Source of the DNA: Acidimicrobiaceae bacterium
GTDB lineage: Bacteria > Actinomycetota > Acidimicrobiia > Acidimicrobiales > UBA8190
Assembly: GCA_003453695.1 (NCBI GenBank)
Contig: DMNK01000031.1
Location: 10,435 to 23,805 of the forward strand
DNA length: 13,371 nt
Direction: 5' to 3'
Shown: positions 12,805 through 13,371 of the stretch, piece after piece
Numbering within the stretch: position 1 is the stretch's first letter
Layout of the letters: each line of letters begins with the position of its first letter
Notes under the pieces: model-generated
The model's input: the letters and a program-made list of their open reading frames with translations, nothing else
Databases searched by the model: none
Told to the model about the DNA's origin: nothing
Program-made: the position numbers and the translations under genes

Positions 12805-13290
12805 CTACAGGTCGCGCTCGTACACGTACATGACGGGGCCGCCGGCGCCTCCCTCGCGATTCGTGAATCCCATGCCCTCGTACATCCGGCGCGCCGCGAC
12901 ATCGCTCTCGCTGGTGCCGAGGTCCATGCGATCGGCCCCGCGTCGGCGTGCCTCGTCCATGGCGGCCTGCAACACCGCCCGCCCGAGCCCTCGGCCCCGA
13001 AACGGGGGAACGACGTACAGCTCGGCCAGGTAGCTCTCGAGGCCTGAGCTCCACAGCGCCGGCCGGCACCGGACCACGGCCACGGCGTCCGGCCCGCCTC
13101 CCCCGACCACGACGAAGGTGTGGCCCTCCTCGAGCAGTGCCACCAGCCGCGCCGCCAGCTCAGCAGGTGGCGGAGCGGGGTCGCCGTATTCGGTGTTGAA
13201 GTCGCAGAGCAAATGGGCGACGGCGGGCATGTCATGGCGACCGGCCAGGCGGACCGACCGGCCACCCTCTTCGGGCGCGGCCACTGGCAC
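12805..13290 (-). CDS. GNAT family N-acetyltransferase
   Basis: A 161-residue GCN5-related acetyltransferase of typical single-domain length, transferring acetyl from acetyl-CoA to an amine. The acetyl-CoA pyrophosphate-binding motif A is clear: LYVVPPFRGRGLGRAVLQAAMDEA (91-114), with the RxxGxG-type loop at 98-103. Motif B-like DLGTSESDVAARRMYEGMGF (123-142) ends in the usual Tyr-xx-x-GF pattern. The N-terminus SVRLAGRHDMPAVAHLL (12-28) fits the first strand and helix. The acceptor is unknown. The GTG start at 13290 has no Shine-Dalgarno sequence. A TAGATT box at 13294-13299 would start transcription near 13287, in which case the GTG at 13284 (159 residues) is the real start. It is convergent with the 218-residue gene, with 35 bp between stop codons and no clear terminator there. 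Confidence 0.88.
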   Translation of the reverse strand: MPVAAPEEGGRSVRLAGRHDMPAVAHLLCDFNTEYGDPAPPPAELAARLVALLEEGHTFVVVGGGGPDAVAVVRCRPALWSSGLESYLAELYVVPPFRGRGLGRAVLQAAMDEARRRGADRMDLGTSESDVAARRMYEGMGFTNREGGAGGPVMYVYERDL

Positions 13291-13293
13291 GGC

Positions 13294-13299
13294 AATCTA
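13294..13299 (-). promoter_or_regulatory. Putative -10 box of the GNAT gene
   Basis: TAGATT on the minus strand fits TANNNT. The predicted transcript start near 13287 would give a 3-nt leader before GTG 13284. No -35 box is convincing. Confidence 0.35.
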
Positions 13300-13371
13300 T
13301 CGCCGCGCCCCCCGCCACCGGTGAGGAGCGGCGACCGGCGCAACACCCATGTCATGCTGGCCCTCGTGGCC
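13300..13371. other. Right-end intergenic DNA
   Basis: This is upstream of the GNAT gene to the window edge. ATG codons on the plus strand at 13349 and 13354 and a GTG at 13366 could begin a gene beyond the window, but the sequence is too short to support any of them. Confidence 0.3.

Noticed and set aside
11722..13047. 441-codon plus-strand frame across the divergent region, the 218-residue gene and the GNAT gene
   Set aside because: It is an out-of-frame shadow without motifs, while the overlapping genes have good ribosome sites or family signatures.
1..13371. CRISPR array, insertion sequence, tRNA or toxin-antitoxin module
   Set aside because: I found no spaced direct repeats, transposase-like ORF with terminal inverted repeats, tRNA-like cloverleaf or paired small toxin/antitoxin genes when reading both strands by eye.

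Overview
The window is high-GC DNA with almost no intergenic space, frequent GTG starts and long spurious antisense ORFs. The gene content also points to an actinobacterium: FadD-type acyl-CoA ligases, an actinobacterial-style Fpg/Nei glycosylase, and a secreted SlpD/E-like peptidase behind a Thr-rich linker. An Acidimicrobiia-like lineage is my guess, but the sequence alone does not prove it. I see no rRNA, tRNA, insertion sequence, CRISPR array, phage gene or toxin-antitoxin module.

Left block (1-6987, all minus strand). In transcription order: Fpg/Nei DNA glycosylase, acyl-CoA synthetase A, a crotonase-fold enoyl-CoA hydratase/isomerase-like protein, a short MscS-like membrane protein, acyl-CoA synthetase B, a double-hotdog TesB-like acyl-CoA thioesterase, and the first 53 codons of an aldo/keto reductase that runs off the window. 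The enzymes form a fatty-acid or other carboxylic-acid activation and turnover neighbourhood: two ligases make acyl-CoA, the crotonase homologue acts on acyl-CoA, and the thioesterase releases free acid. The substrate cannot be read from the sequence. The MscS-like gene seems to have its own promoter with an overlapping dyad, and the thioesterase has a leaderless-type promoter, so the block is probably several transcription units.

Middle block (7074-9335). A divergent, probably lipid-anchored alpha/beta-hydrolase peptidase is followed 18 bp later by a very acidic 79-residue protein with two PEADxxEQ motifs. These converge, across a bidirectional terminator-like dyad, on dtd (D-aminoacyl-tRNA deacylase).

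Right block (9412-13290). An MFS transporter has an unusual extracytoplasmic insertion of about 110 residues before its last membrane helix. It is preceded by a 329-bp gap holding an inverted repeat and a strong hairpin. Next comes a divergent pair of unrecognised proteins: a 122-residue single-domain protein on the minus strand and a 218-residue internally duplicated protein on the plus strand. Both look like ferredoxin-like or dimeric alpha/beta-barrel folds. A GNAT acetyltransferase closes the window.

I do not see a clear new defence or biosynthetic system. The best leads are the divergent alpha/beta pair, the acidic repeat protein beside the secreted peptidase, the crotonase homologue lacking both usual glutamates, the MscS-like protein without its cytoplasmic cage, and a leaderless-promoter pattern seen at several genes without Shine-Dalgarno sequences. 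Several start codons are reassigned from Shine-Dalgarno position and family N-termini.
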